Both the position numbers and the translations under genes were made by a program. From an uncultured Eubacterium sp. (lineage in GTDB: Bacteria; Bacillota; Clostridia; Lachnospirales; Lachnospiraceae), in assembly GCF_937958975.1 (NCBI RefSeq), contig NZ_CALGRE010000030.1:1-29507 (forward strand): 29,507 bases of DNA, given 5' to 3'. A model generated the notes under the pieces. The model was not told the origin of the DNA. It did no database searches and worked only from the letters and a program-made list of their open reading frames with translations. This document shows positions 1 to 9,500 of the stretch, in pieces (positions within the stretch are counted from its first letter, which is position 1; each line of letters starts with the position of its first letter).

Positions 1-853
1 CCGCCGGATGGCCGATCTCCGTACCTGCGATATTATAATCAAATCCCATATTCAACGGATTGGAACCCGGAGTTCCCCCCCAACATTGATCAAAATTGGT
101 GATGCTACAGTTAGTAGCATTGCCAATGCGATCTACTCAGGGAGAACAATTACGCCAGATGTAACTGTGAAAATGGGAAATATCACATTAGTTAAAAATA
201 GAGATTATACATTAAAATATAGCGACAATATAGAATGCGGAACAGCAGTTGTCACAGTGGTGGGTGCAGGTCGTTATGATGGAATCCAAAAGGTTTGTTT
301 TAAGATTGTTCCTGAGGCACTGAAAGGATTCAAAGTGCAGTCGCAGACAACCAAATCAATTTCGATTCGATGGAAAAAGAGTAATAATGCAGATGGATAT
401 CACCTGTATCAATATAAAAATGGTAAATATGTGATAATTAAAACATTAAAACCTTATCATACATCTTTTCAAGTTCCCAAATTAAGACCGGGAACAGCAT
501 ATAAATTTAAAATATGTTCCTATAAACGAATCGATGGGAAAATTTACGAGGGGAAAGTCAGCACTTTGTCTGCGATGACTAAGGTTTCTGCAGTAAATTT
601 GAAAGTTAAGACAAAAGGAAAAATAAAAAAATTATCATGGAAAAAGGTTAGAGGAGCTAAAGGATATGAAATTTATGTAGCTTTGAAAAAGAAAGGAAAA
701 TATAAAAAGATTGCTTCAAATAACAAAACAGGATATGATTATGTTATAAAAAAGGGTGGGAAATTCTACATAAGAGTAAGAGCATATTCTGGTTCTGGTA
801 GTAAAAAAATATATGGAGCGTATTCAAAAGTATTTAAAGTAGCTGCTAAGTAG
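1..853 (+). CDS. Partial surface protein, C-terminal repeat domain plus two Fn3-like domains
   Basis: This is the 3' end of a longer gene whose start lies before the window. The readable part begins with a bacterial repeat domain of about 75 residues (motifs 'ATVSSIANAIYSG' and 'NRDYTLKYSDN', ending 'FKIV'), a type common in clostridial cell-surface proteins. Two fibronectin type III-like domains follow (about residues 105-190 and 195-281, with 'ISIRWKKSNNADGYHLY' and 'LSWKKVRGAKGYEIY'). The C-terminus is very Lys-rich and has no sorting signal or membrane helix. The last domain resembles the C-terminal domain of the secreted protein at 13341-14732. The first 90 or so bases are clearly GC-richer than the rest, and a run of seven C ends at about position 81, so the reading frame before that point is doubtful. 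A surface adhesin or cell-wall-binding role is inferred. The ATG at position 8 is unlikely to be a true start. Confidence 0.7.
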   Translation, partial: RRMADLRTCDIIIKSHIQRIGTRSSPPTLIKIGDATVSSIANAIYSGRTITPDVTVKMGNITLVKNRDYTLKYSDNIECGTAVVTVVGAGRYDGIQKVCFKIVPEALKGFKVQSQTTKSISIRWKKSNNADGYHLYQYKNGKYVIIKTLKPYHTSFQVPKLRPGTAYKFKICSYKRIDGKIYEGKVSTLSAMTKVSAVNLKVKTKGKIKKLSWKKVRGAKGYEIYVALKKKGKYKKIASNNKTGYDYVIKKGGKFYIRVRAYSGSGSKKIYGAYSKVFKVAAK

Positions 854-885
854 AAGTGACCTGCAAGAAAGGAATTGAAAGAGTT

Positions 886-1842
886 ATGGCTACAATAAAA
901 GATATTGCTTATGCAACCGGAGTTTCGGCAATGACCGTGTCTCGGTATTTTAATGAACCTGACAAGTTGAAACCGGAAACATATGAGAGAATCAAAGCGG
1001 CAGTGGAGGAAATGGGATACCAACCGAATATGGTTGCAAGATTGTTAGCGACAAAACGAACAAATATTATATGTGTATATATCACAAGTGACATTGGAGC
1101 ATTACATCCATTTACTTTGCAGACAATTGCAGGAATTGGAGAAAAGTTAGGTGAAAATGGATATTCTATGCTTCTTACGCGAGATGAATATGAGAAACAA
1201 AATTGTGACGGAATTATTGCTATGGGATTAAATGCAGAGCAAGAGAAAGAGCTGCTGGAATTATCTGAAAAGAAAGCAATCATTATATTTGGAAATAATA
1301 GCCGCAAGAATAACTGGGTTGATATTAATAATTATCAGGGAAGTTATATGGCAACAGAATATATGATTCAGAGGGGATATAAAAAAATTGGTATTATTGG
1401 AATCGAAAATGACCAAAGCTATTCAGAAGACAGATTTCAGGCATATTTGGATTGTATGAAAGAACACGGTTTTGAAGTGCCAGAGAATGGAACGATAAAA
1501 GTTTATAATCATGAGGATGATGGTTATAGAGCGGCAGCACAACTTCTGAAAGAGGCAGATATCGATGGTTTAGTTTGCAGCAGTGACGCATTAGCGCTTG
1601 GAGTTATGAGATATGCCAATGAAAATAATATAGTAGTTCCGGATGACTTGGGAGTGATTGGTTTTGACGGTTTAGGATACGAAAAGCTCGTCACACCGAA
1701 TTTAACGACGATACAACAGCCGGTTTATGAAGCGGGAAAAGTGATAGCAGAGAGAATGATTAAAGTTTTAAAGTCAGGGAATTATGCAGGAACAGAAATG
1801 TTTATAGAACCGATTTTGCAAGTTAACGGCTCTACAAAATAG
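886..1842 (+). CDS. LacI/GalR-family transcriptional regulator
   Basis: The protein has 318 residues. It has an N-terminal helix-turn-helix of the LacI type ('TIKDIAYATGVSAMTVSRYF', then the hinge-helix region near 'GYQPNMVARLLATKRT') followed by a periplasmic-binding-protein-like effector domain with the late motif 'DLGVIGFDGLGYEKLVTP' and 'LTTIQQPVYEAG'. I place the start at ATG 886 because LacI proteins begin just before the 'TIKDIA' helix; an in-frame GTG at 856 would add ten unrelated residues. AGAAAGGA lies about 12 bases upstream of 886. The gene follows the Fn3 protein by 32 bases and precedes the sugar-binding protein by 29 bases, so it probably controls the downstream transporter and GH30 genes in response to the imported sugar. 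No convincing operator palindrome was seen next to it. Confidence 0.92.
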   Translation: MATIKDIAYATGVSAMTVSRYFNEPDKLKPETYERIKAAVEEMGYQPNMVARLLATKRTNIICVYITSDIGALHPFTLQTIAGIGEKLGENGYSMLLTRDEYEKQNCDGIIAMGLNAEQEKELLELSEKKAIIIFGNNSRKNNWVDINNYQGSYMATEYMIQRGYKKIGIIGIENDQSYSEDRFQAYLDCMKEHGFEVPENGTIKVYNHEDDGYRAAAQLLKEADIDGLVCSSDALALGVMRYANENNIVVPDDLGVIGFDGLGYEKLVTPNLTTIQQPVYEAGKVIAERMIKVLKSGNYAGTEMFIEPILQVNGSTK

Positions 1843-1871
1843 TAAAGCCTTAATATAAAGGAGGAATATAA

Positions 1872-3125
1872 ATGAAAAAGGGAGTTTTAAAGAAAGTTAT
1901 AAGTATGGCAATGATAGGAGCTATGCTTGTGACAACAATGGTTGGCTTGAGTGGATGTGGAGGAGAATCCAAATCCTCTGACAGCAGTTCTAATGAACTT
2001 GCTTTTTGGGCATATGAACCACAATCATTAGAAGATAAAAAGAATTTTGAGAGTCTTGTAGCTGATTTTACGGCTGAGACAAAAATTAAGGTTAAAGTTT
2101 CTTTTATCCCAAAAGACAGTTTTAATACTAAGCTAAACAGTGCATTAGCCAATGGAAAAGGACCGGATGTTTCCTATCTTGACCAGCCGAGAATGGCTGA
2201 GTTTGGAAGTGACGGTACACTTGTTGATTTGACAGAAAAAACAAAAACATCAAAAGTTGTAAATGAGGATGCTTTCTTTCCAAGTGCGTTTGATACATGT
2301 ATTTTAGATGGTAAAACTTATGGTGTTCCACTTACGATTACTACATCTGTATTGCTTTATAATAAGAAGCTTGTCAATGAAAATAATTTACCTAAAGATT
2401 GGGATGACATGTTGAAGATTGCCAAAGAGGTGGCAGCAAATCCTACAAAGGCTGCATTTGATGGAATTGGCTCAGGTGGTTATGCATCATGGTACTATCA
2501 GGCTTTTATATGTAGTGCCGGTGGAAACTATACAAATGACGATTTCACAAAACTGACATTCAATGATAAACATGGTGTGGAGGCATGTCAGTTCCTTGTT
2601 GATTTGTATGGCTATTCTCCGGAGGAAATTAGAAATTCATCTTCCGCATTTGGTAATGGTAATGTGGCGTTTACTTTAGGCGGCGGTTCAGATATCGATT
2701 CACTCCAGGCGAATTTTACTGATTTAGATTTTGGCGCAATGTTGATTCCGCCAAAAAACGAGGGAGATACATCTTATTCGAATATTGGTGGTGAGAATCT
2801 TGTAATGTATAGCGCTTCAAAGAAACAAAATGAAGCATTTCAGTTTATAGAATATTTGTCTAAGACAGAAAACAGTGAAAAAATTGCAAAATATACAGGA
2901 AACTTTTCCGCAATGAAGTCTTTGGCAAAAACGGATAATCAATTAAAACAGGTGGTTTTGGAACAGCTCAATACAGCAGTAGCAAGGCCACAGCTCAACG
3001 GATGGCTGGAAGTAAATGATAACTATTTGGCATCTGCACTTGAGAAAATTTTAAATGGTGGAGATATTCAGAAAAATCTTGATGATGCAGTGAAAACGGC
3101 AAATGCAGCATTAGGATTACAGTAG
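1872..3125 (+). CDS. ABC sugar transporter, extracellular solute-binding lipoprotein (family 1)
   Basis: The protein has 417 residues. A lipoprotein signal peptide ends in the lipobox 'LSGC' with the lipid-bearing Cys at residue 29, followed by a Ser-rich linker. The mature part has the layout of family 1 carbohydrate-binding proteins: 'LAFWAYEP' near the start, 'GPDVSYLDQPRMAEFGSDG', 'GKTYGVPLTITTSVLLYNKKL' and a late 'FQFIEYLSKTENSEKIAKYTGN'. A perfect AAAGGAGG lies just before the ATG. It should capture a sugar or oligosaccharide at the membrane surface and pass it to the two permeases that follow. The operon position beside GH30 enzymes suggests an oligosaccharide released by them, but the ligand cannot be read from the sequence. 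Confidence 0.95.
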   Translation: MKKGVLKKVISMAMIGAMLVTTMVGLSGCGGESKSSDSSSNELAFWAYEPQSLEDKKNFESLVADFTAETKIKVKVSFIPKDSFNTKLNSALANGKGPDVSYLDQPRMAEFGSDGTLVDLTEKTKTSKVVNEDAFFPSAFDTCILDGKTYGVPLTITTSVLLYNKKLVNENNLPKDWDDMLKIAKEVAANPTKAAFDGIGSGGYASWYYQAFICSAGGNYTNDDFTKLTFNDKHGVEACQFLVDLYGYSPEEIRNSSSAFGNGNVAFTLGGGSDIDSLQANFTDLDFGAMLIPPKNEGDTSYSNIGGENLVMYSASKKQNEAFQFIEYLSKTENSEKIAKYTGNFSAMKSLAKTDNQLKQVVLEQLNTAVARPQLNGWLEVNDNYLASALEKILNGGDIQKNLDDAVKTANAALGLQ

Positions 3126-3151
3126 GTAATACATAATATTGGGAAGGAAGT

Positions 3152-3179
3152 GGGAGCAGTATAAATAAAAACTGTTCCT
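3152..3179 (+). promoter_or_regulatory. Intercistronic RNA hairpin between binding protein and permeases
   Basis: A 9-base-pair stem (3152-3160 with 3171-3179, two G-T pairs) encloses a 10-base A/T loop. No T-run follows, so it is not a standard terminator. Its place just after the binding-protein gene fits an mRNA-stabilising or processing hairpin that lets the binding protein be made in excess over the permeases, a common arrangement in sugar ABC operons. The function is inferred. Confidence 0.5.
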
Positions 3180-3205
3180 GCGTCTTTCAGAATTAGGAGA
3201 AGCAT

Positions 3206-4177
3206 ATGACAGCAAAAGCTAAATTTGCCGGTAAAAATAAAAAAATCAGATTGTTTTCCACAAAAAGAGCAAGAGAAAATATAACCGGATGGTTATTTGT
3301 TTTGCCGTTGATTATATATTTCCTTGTGTTTCAGCTGGCGCCAATGATAATTGCGTTTGTAATATCTCTTACGGATTGGAATATGAGAAGTCCAATGAAA
3401 AATGTGGGCTTTCAGAATTATGTGCATTTATTGACGAACTATCAGGGACTGTATGATGATTTCTGGCCTTCTCTGGTAGTTACTTTAAAATACATACTGT
3501 TAACGGTACCAGCCAGCGTGGCGCTGGTACTTGTTGTAGCCGCTCTTTTAAACTCCAAAGTGCGGGGGGAAAGAATTTTTAAGACGATATTCTATATTCC
3601 TTCTGTTACATCAGGAGTTGCGATTGCAGCCATATGGATGTTTATGCTAGACCCGCAGCATGGTATGATAAACCAGCTTTTAGGAACACATATATCATTT
3701 TTAGCGACAAAAAGTACAGCATTATATACATTAGCGGTCATGGCTGTCTGGGGAGGACTCGGATACAATACTCTGATTATGCTCTCGGCTATGAAAGGTA
3801 TTAACGAATCATTATATGAGGCGGCAGAAATTGATGGTGCAGGAGCCATCAGCAAGTTTTTTCATGTAACACTTCCATCTGTCACGCCAATTATATTTTT
3901 CATATCTATTACCAGTGTAATCGGGGCATTTCAGGCATTTGACCAAATGTATCTCACAACCGGAGGTGGACCGGAAAAATCAACAATGACTTATATGCTT
4001 GGGCTTTATAATCAGGCATTTGAATATAATCATATGGGTATAGCATGTGCCATGTCCTACATTTTGTTCCTTATCATTATGATAATTACTTTTATTCAAT
4101 TTAAAGTTCAGCCGCAGAATATTGATAATGGGGAAGGAGGCAGGAAGAAACGTGCAAAGAAAAAGAATAAAGCCTAA
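3206..4177 (+). CDS. ABC sugar transporter permease, MalF/UgpA type
   Basis: The protein has 323 residues and about six membrane segments, starting with 'GWLFVLPLIIYFLVFQLAP' near residues 28-46. The cytoplasmic EAA loop that contacts the ATPase is clear ('EAAEIDGAGAISKFFHVTLP'). It is followed by 'TTGGGPEKSTMTYMLGLYNQAFEYNHMG', typical of sugar-type permeases of the CUT1 family. The start ATG has TTAGGAGAAG upstream. The C-terminus is highly basic. It pairs with the next gene to form the membrane channel. No ATP-binding subunit gene is present in the window, so a shared ATPase (MsmK/UgpC type) encoded elsewhere is expected. Confidence 0.95.
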   Translation: MTAKAKFAGKNKKIRLFSTKRARENITGWLFVLPLIIYFLVFQLAPMIIAFVISLTDWNMRSPMKNVGFQNYVHLLTNYQGLYDDFWPSLVVTLKYILLTVPASVALVLVVAALLNSKVRGERIFKTIFYIPSVTSGVAIAAIWMFMLDPQHGMINQLLGTHISFLATKSTALYTLAVMAVWGGLGYNTLIMLSAMKGINESLYEAAEIDGAGAISKFFHVTLPSVTPIIFFISITSVIGAFQAFDQMYLTTGGGPEKSTMTYMLGLYNQAFEYNHMGIACAMSYILFLIIMIITFIQFKVQPQNIDNGEGGRKKRAKKKNKA

Positions 4178-5033
4178 AAAGGCAGCAGGAAGAATCTCTC
4201 TTTATGTAATATTAATTATTTTGGCAGTTTCGTTTATACTTCCGTTTCTGTGGCTCATTGCCTCTTCCTTTAAGGAGACGGGAAATGCACAAGGAATGTT
4301 AAGTTATGTAAAATTTACATTAATTCCAAGAGATGCCAGTGGACAAATTAGTTTTAAGATGGATAATTATATTAACGCTTTAGAGTATTTAAATGCGGGA
4401 ATATTACTGAAAAATACTTTGATTGTTGCAATTGCCAATACAGTTATTAATACGGTATTTAACAGTATGGCGGGATATGCTTTTGCAAGAATTAATTTTA
4501 AAGGAAAAAATGTATTGTTTCGGATTATAATTCTCGCAATGATGATACCGGGAACGGTAATGATGATACCAAATCTTATCATATGCAGAGAAATGGGAAT
4601 TTATGATTCATTATGGGCGCTTATGCTTCCGTTTGCAATGTCCATTTACAATGTCTTTCTTATGAGACAACATTTTTTCTCGTTTAGTAGAGAATTAGAA
4701 GAAGCAGCGATGATAGATGGTGCAGGCAGGTTACAGACATTTTTTAGAATTGCACTTCCTATGGCATCGCCTATGTTAATTGTGATTGGTGTAACGACAT
4801 TTATGTGGAATTACAACAATTTCTTATGGCCACTGGTTGCAACGTCTTCTGAGGAAAACAGAACATTAGCATTAGGACTTGGTTCGCTTATTTCGGCAGG
4901 GTCGACAAATCCGGAGATTTATCCGGTTATGTTGGCGGGTTCAGTAGTTTTATCGCTGCCTATGATTATCTTATTCTTCTTATGTCAGAAACACATTATA
5001 GGAGGAATCAGTGCAGGGGCAGTAAAAGAGTAA
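4152..5033 (+). CDS. ABC sugar transporter permease, MalG/UgpE type (GTG start)
   Basis: The protein has 293 residues and six membrane segments, beginning with 'LYVILIILAVSFILPFLWLI'. The EAA loop is 'EAAMIDGAGRLQTFFRIALP'. I choose the GTG at 4152 because GGAAGGAGG at 4132-4140 sits 11 bases before it and the product begins with a short basic stretch before the first helix. The ATG at 4122 would add ten residues and has no ribosome site. With the GTG start the gene overlaps the previous permease by 26 bases, which indicates translational coupling. Function as the second half of the CUT1 sugar channel is established for the family; the sugar is unknown. Confidence 0.93.
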   Translation: MQRKRIKPKKAAGRISLYVILIILAVSFILPFLWLIASSFKETGNAQGMLSYVKFTLIPRDASGQISFKMDNYINALEYLNAGILLKNTLIVAIANTVINTVFNSMAGYAFARINFKGKNVLFRIIILAMMIPGTVMMIPNLIICREMGIYDSLWALMLPFAMSIYNVFLMRQHFFSFSRELEEAAMIDGAGRLQTFFRIALPMASPMLIVIGVTTFMWNYNNFLWPLVATSSEENRTLALGLGSLISAGSTNPEIYPVMLAGSVVLSLPMIILFFLCQKHIIGGISAGAVKE

Positions 5034-5051
5034 TAATTTTTGGAGTAATAT

Positions 5052-6539
5052 ATGATAAAAATAAAAAAGGTGATAGCACAGACCTTAGTGATAGCTGTGG
5101 GAGTTACAATTTTTTCCGGCTGTGGTCAGAAAACAGCATCTACAGAGGGCTATGTACAAGTTTATGAGACAACAGGAACGAAATCAAAGTTAATGTCCAG
5201 AGAGACTGACCTTACTTTTTCAGATATAGATGATACTTCTGTCAATGCCAAAATCACTGTGGATGAAAAACAAGTGAAACAGGAGGTTGAAGGTTTCGGA
5301 GGTGCGTTAACGCATTCGGCAGCCTATGTTTTGTCACAGATGAAAGATAAAGATAGAAAAGAAATTTTAGAAACTCTATATGGAAAAGATGGTGCAGCTT
5401 TTAGTGTTGTAAGAGTTCCGGTCGGTTCCTCAGACTATACTACATATATTGATGGAGAAATGAAATATTTTACCCTGGATGATTTGGCTGAGGGAGAGAC
5501 AGACGAAAAATTAGAAAAGTTTAATATTGATTATGACAAACTGGAATTAATTCCGATATTACAGGAGATTGTAAAAATTAATCCGGATGTAACAATTATT
5601 GCGGCGCCCTGGTCAGCTCCAGCATGGATGAAAGAGTCGAAAGTGTTAAACAGAGGTTCGTTGTCGGAGAGTTATGAAGAGACGTACGCACAGTATCTTA
5701 CAAAGTATGTGGAAGCTTATCAAAAGGAAGGCATTCATATTAAATATATGTCTGTGGAAAATGAGCCGTTGGTGGATAATATGAGATATCCATGTATGCC
5801 GATGGATGAGTATCAGATGGCAAGAGTAATACAGCTGACAGGTGAAAAATTGAAAAAGGCAGATTTGGATACAAAACTTTTAGCTTATGACCATAATTAT
5901 GACCCGGGAATTAGTACCACAGTGGATGATTATGCGGAAAATATTCTCGGAAATAAGGATGTGGCAAAGTATGTGGAGGGAATGGCTCTTCATGGATATG
6001 GTACCTTTGACGGAGCAGATGAGTTTGGAGAAGGGTTTAAAACATACAATGAAAAGTACAATACCAAAACTTTTTTAACCGAAATCGCAGAGGGAACATG
6101 GAGTATGGATTTTGCTTCTAATATTAGCTATAGTTTGGAGAAGATGATTTTAACGCCGTTAAATTTTGGCTCCACTTCAACAGTATATTGGAATCTTGCT
6201 TTATATAACGATGGTACACCGGCAAAAACTACAAATGACTGTCTTGGTGTCGTGAATGTTGCGAAAGAGGATGGAAGTATTTCTAAAAATTCTGCTTATT
6301 ATGCCATGGCTCATGTCTCAAAATATATTCATACTGAAGAAGGAAAGGCAAAAGTAATCGCATGTGAAAGTGACAATCCGGGCATTCTCGCATCAGCATT
6401 TTTAAGGGCAGATGGACATGTCGTTACAGTTGTGACAAATCTTTCAGATAAATATGCTGAAAGTGTAGATATAACATATGATGAAAAGAAATTTACATAT
6501 GAAGTACAGCCACAGAGTGTTGTGACATTTGTTTGGTAG
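5052..6539 (+). CDS. Exported lipoprotein glycoside hydrolase, family GH30
   Basis: The protein has 495 residues. A signal peptide ends in 'FSGC' (lipid Cys at residue 24), so the enzyme should sit on the outer face of the membrane. The (beta/alpha)8 barrel shows GH30 marks: 'GFGGALTHSAAY' near residue 81, 'APWSAPAWMK' near 185, the acid/base in 'SVENEP' (Glu238), the nucleophile in 'FLTE' (Glu344), and the late 'STVYWNLALYNDG' stretch. A small beta-domain closes the C-terminus ('QPQSVVTFVW'). The family acts on beta-linked glucosides, 1,6-glucans, xylans or glucosylceramides with retention of configuration. The exact specificity is open. It lies in the transporter operon, 9 bases before the 1228-residue protein, so the two are probably made together. 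It is a different subtype from the second GH30 at 10248. Confidence 0.92.
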   Translation: MIKIKKVIAQTLVIAVGVTIFSGCGQKTASTEGYVQVYETTGTKSKLMSRETDLTFSDIDDTSVNAKITVDEKQVKQEVEGFGGALTHSAAYVLSQMKDKDRKEILETLYGKDGAAFSVVRVPVGSSDYTTYIDGEMKYFTLDDLAEGETDEKLEKFNIDYDKLELIPILQEIVKINPDVTIIAAPWSAPAWMKESKVLNRGSLSESYEETYAQYLTKYVEAYQKEGIHIKYMSVENEPLVDNMRYPCMPMDEYQMARVIQLTGEKLKKADLDTKLLAYDHNYDPGISTTVDDYAENILGNKDVAKYVEGMALHGYGTFDGADEFGEGFKTYNEKYNTKTFLTEIAEGTWSMDFASNISYSLEKMILTPLNFGSTSTVYWNLALYNDGTPAKTTNDCLGVVNVAKEDGSISKNSAYYAMAHVSKYIHTEEGKAKVIACESDNPGILASAFLRADGHVVTVVTNLSDKYAESVDITYDEKKFTYEVQPQSVVTFVW

Positions 6540-6548
6540 GAGGCAGCA

Positions 6549-9500
6549 ATGAAAAAACAAAACAAAAAAGTTAAAATTGGTATCATTTCAGCGATTGCAG
6601 CTGCAGTGATTGCAGCGGCAGTAGTTGGAATACTGTTTCTTACAGGTGTATTGGGAGATAGGAAATTAGGAAGTCTTTCTACAGAAAAATACGAAATTGT
6701 GGGAATAGATTTTGTGTCTATGACACAAAAGGGAATACATACATATGATTTCAATGTTAAATTGGAAGAAAAGTTTGCCGACAGTAAAGATATTAAGATT
6801 TATTTCTCTAAAAATGATACGTTTGATAAAGAAAAGAGCGATGAATTAAATTATACAAAATTAGAAGATGGAACATTTGAAATAGATGGTGTCACATATG
6901 AGCCGGGAGATTATTTCCTATATGTAATTTCAGGTGGAGAGACGGGAACATATCCGATTACAATTCCTAAAATGAGTCCGAAAACATGGATGAATGGTGA
7001 AATTGTAAATATTGAATTTGAGGTAGATGGCAACACCTCGTGGAGTTCATTTATTGACCCGGAAGGAAAGAATGTTTACAGAAGTGCAAAGAAAGAATTG
7101 GATGATAGTGCAACAGCTTTAGAAGAAAATATCGATATTCTTACCTCTTCTTTTGCGGATAAAAAACCAAAAGCAGAAGAACCGTATTACTATATTGTAT
7201 TTCATGGAAAGAACGGAAGGTTTCAATATGTTTCTGCCCCGTTATTTTATAAGGCGAGCCAGGGAAAGATTCAGGCAAAAATGTATGAAAAGAATGGAAA
7301 GCCTTATCTGGAATTAGAGGGTACGCTTTATGCTGTGTCAGAGGATGCGGAGAGAGTTATGAAACTGAGAGTTGGCAACTTTAACGGTGACGACCCTACA
7401 TCTACATTTATGGTGGACAATAGTTATAAAGGTGGAGACAAGACGGCCTTTAAGTTTATTGTCCCTATGGATAAGCTGAAAGCTGCTTCCAATAATCTCT
7501 GTATTTTCCTTACAGAGAATGGCACGATGTGCGAGTGGTCCATCAATGCGTCTAATTTAAAGTTAGAAAGTTATTCTCTTTCATGTGGCAATGCAAAGTA
7601 TGGACTGACAGACGAGAATGCATTAAAGATAACCAGAATGGTGAATGCCTATGATGAGATTCATGCAAGCCTGGGGACAAGTGAAGGAAAGGCGATATTA
7701 AAGGTTAATGGGACATTAAAATATGGTGTCGGCGGTGATGATTATCAGCTGGTAATTACAGCTACGGATGGACAACAGTATGTGGCGGAAAATAAAGTGA
7801 AGGAAGGGAAGAAATTCTCCTTTGCGTTTCCACTGAAACAACTTTATTCAACAGGAATCTGGTATGACATTCAGGTAAAGTGTGTCAATGAAATAGCTTA
7901 TTATGATATACCGTCATCAGTTGCAGACATGAGTGAGGCGGTAATTGTCGGAGAGAATAAATATGAGTTTAAGGAGTATGGTGGATTATTAAAAATAAAT
8001 TATACACATGTGAAGGACTTTTCAGGTTTGAAGGCAAGTCTTGTGACAAGCGGAGGAAGACCGTTGCTTTCTGTATCGGGAACGATTGCAAAGACCAAGG
8101 CAGATAATCTGAGCCTTGCAATCAGAACCGGAAATACAGTAATCAGGCAGGCGAATACCGAGAAAAAAGATGGGAATTTTTCATCGGCAATTGATTTAAC
8201 ACAAATGAAAGAAAAAGATGCATGGTATGATGTCTTAATTTATTATGCAGATGATGATACATATTATGATTTAACTACAACCAATGCGGATATGAGTCAG
8301 AAACTTACGGTTGGAAAAAGTGAGTATTCATTTAAAGAGTGGGAAGGACAACTGAAAGTAAATTATTCCGATGCACCGGTACAAGTTCAGAATCAGAAGG
8401 CTGTTATTAAAAAAATAGGAAACAGTGCGGTTCTTACGGTTACGGGGATAGCGGCAGAAAATGCCTCCTCTTATAAACTGGCATTGCGCAATGAAGACAA
8501 TATTGTAACTACAGTGTCTAATCAGGCAGCAGGAAAAAATATTCTGTTCAAAGTGAATCTTTCCGTGCTTCCAAAATCCGGGACATGGTATGACATTATT
8601 GTGGGACATGAAGGGTTCCGTGACAGTGCGGATTTATCCACATCTGCAGCGAATATGAAAACAAAGGTGACAGCAGGCAAACATGTATACAAATTTGCAG
8701 AGTGGGAAGATCAGCTCAAAGTATATTACGATAAGGCGTTGACGGATATTAAAGGGGTTACAGCAAAAATTCAAAAATCCGGAAAGAAACCGATGCTGAT
8801 TGTGAAGGGCAAGATGAAGAATGCTTCACAGAAATTCCTTGGAATCAGAACGGAGGATAAAACAATAAAAGTTCAAAATTCTGCGAAAGGAAATGAACTT
8901 TATTTTAAATTTGATTTGACAAGGTTATCCAGCGCAGAAACTTGGTATGATGTAATAATCGGTACAAACGGTTCGAACGAATATAGAGACCTCACCGTTG
9001 CTGCGGCGGATATGGAACAAACGTTGACGATGAATAAGAAAGTTTATTCATTCCAGAATTGGGAGGGCGCATTAAAGATTACGTTTGTGAAAGTGGCAAA
9101 AGACCTTAAGAATGTTAAGGCAGCTATTACGAAGAAAAATGGAAAACCGGTTATGACGATAACAGGAACTATGGAAAATGCATCTTCTATGTATCTTGGT
9201 ATTCGTACAGATGGAAAGGTGATAAGGACAGAAAATAAAGGCAAGGGAGATAAGCTGAATTTCACCTTTGATTTAACGAAACTCAAAAGTTCGGGAACCT
9301 GGTACGATGTCATAATTGGTGATAAGACATTTACAACATACAGGGATGTTACAGTTTCATCTGCGAAGATGAGTGATAGTGTAACTTACAAAAAGAAGAC
9401 ATATAAATTTGCAGAGTGGAACAGGCAGTTAAAAGTCTATTTTGAGTCTGATACGGCAGCAGGTCTTGCAAAGGGACAGTCTATCAGTGATGTAAAAGCG

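Noticed and set aside
856..885. GTG start for the LacI regulator, ten residues upstream
   Set aside because: The added residues do not belong to the LacI HTH domain, which begins just after ATG 886.
843..1871. LacI operator near the regulator or binding-protein start
   Set aside because: I looked for a central-CG palindrome near both starts and found none that I could support.
4122..4151. ATG start for the second permease
   Set aside because: No ribosome site before it; GGAAGGAGG points to GTG 4152.
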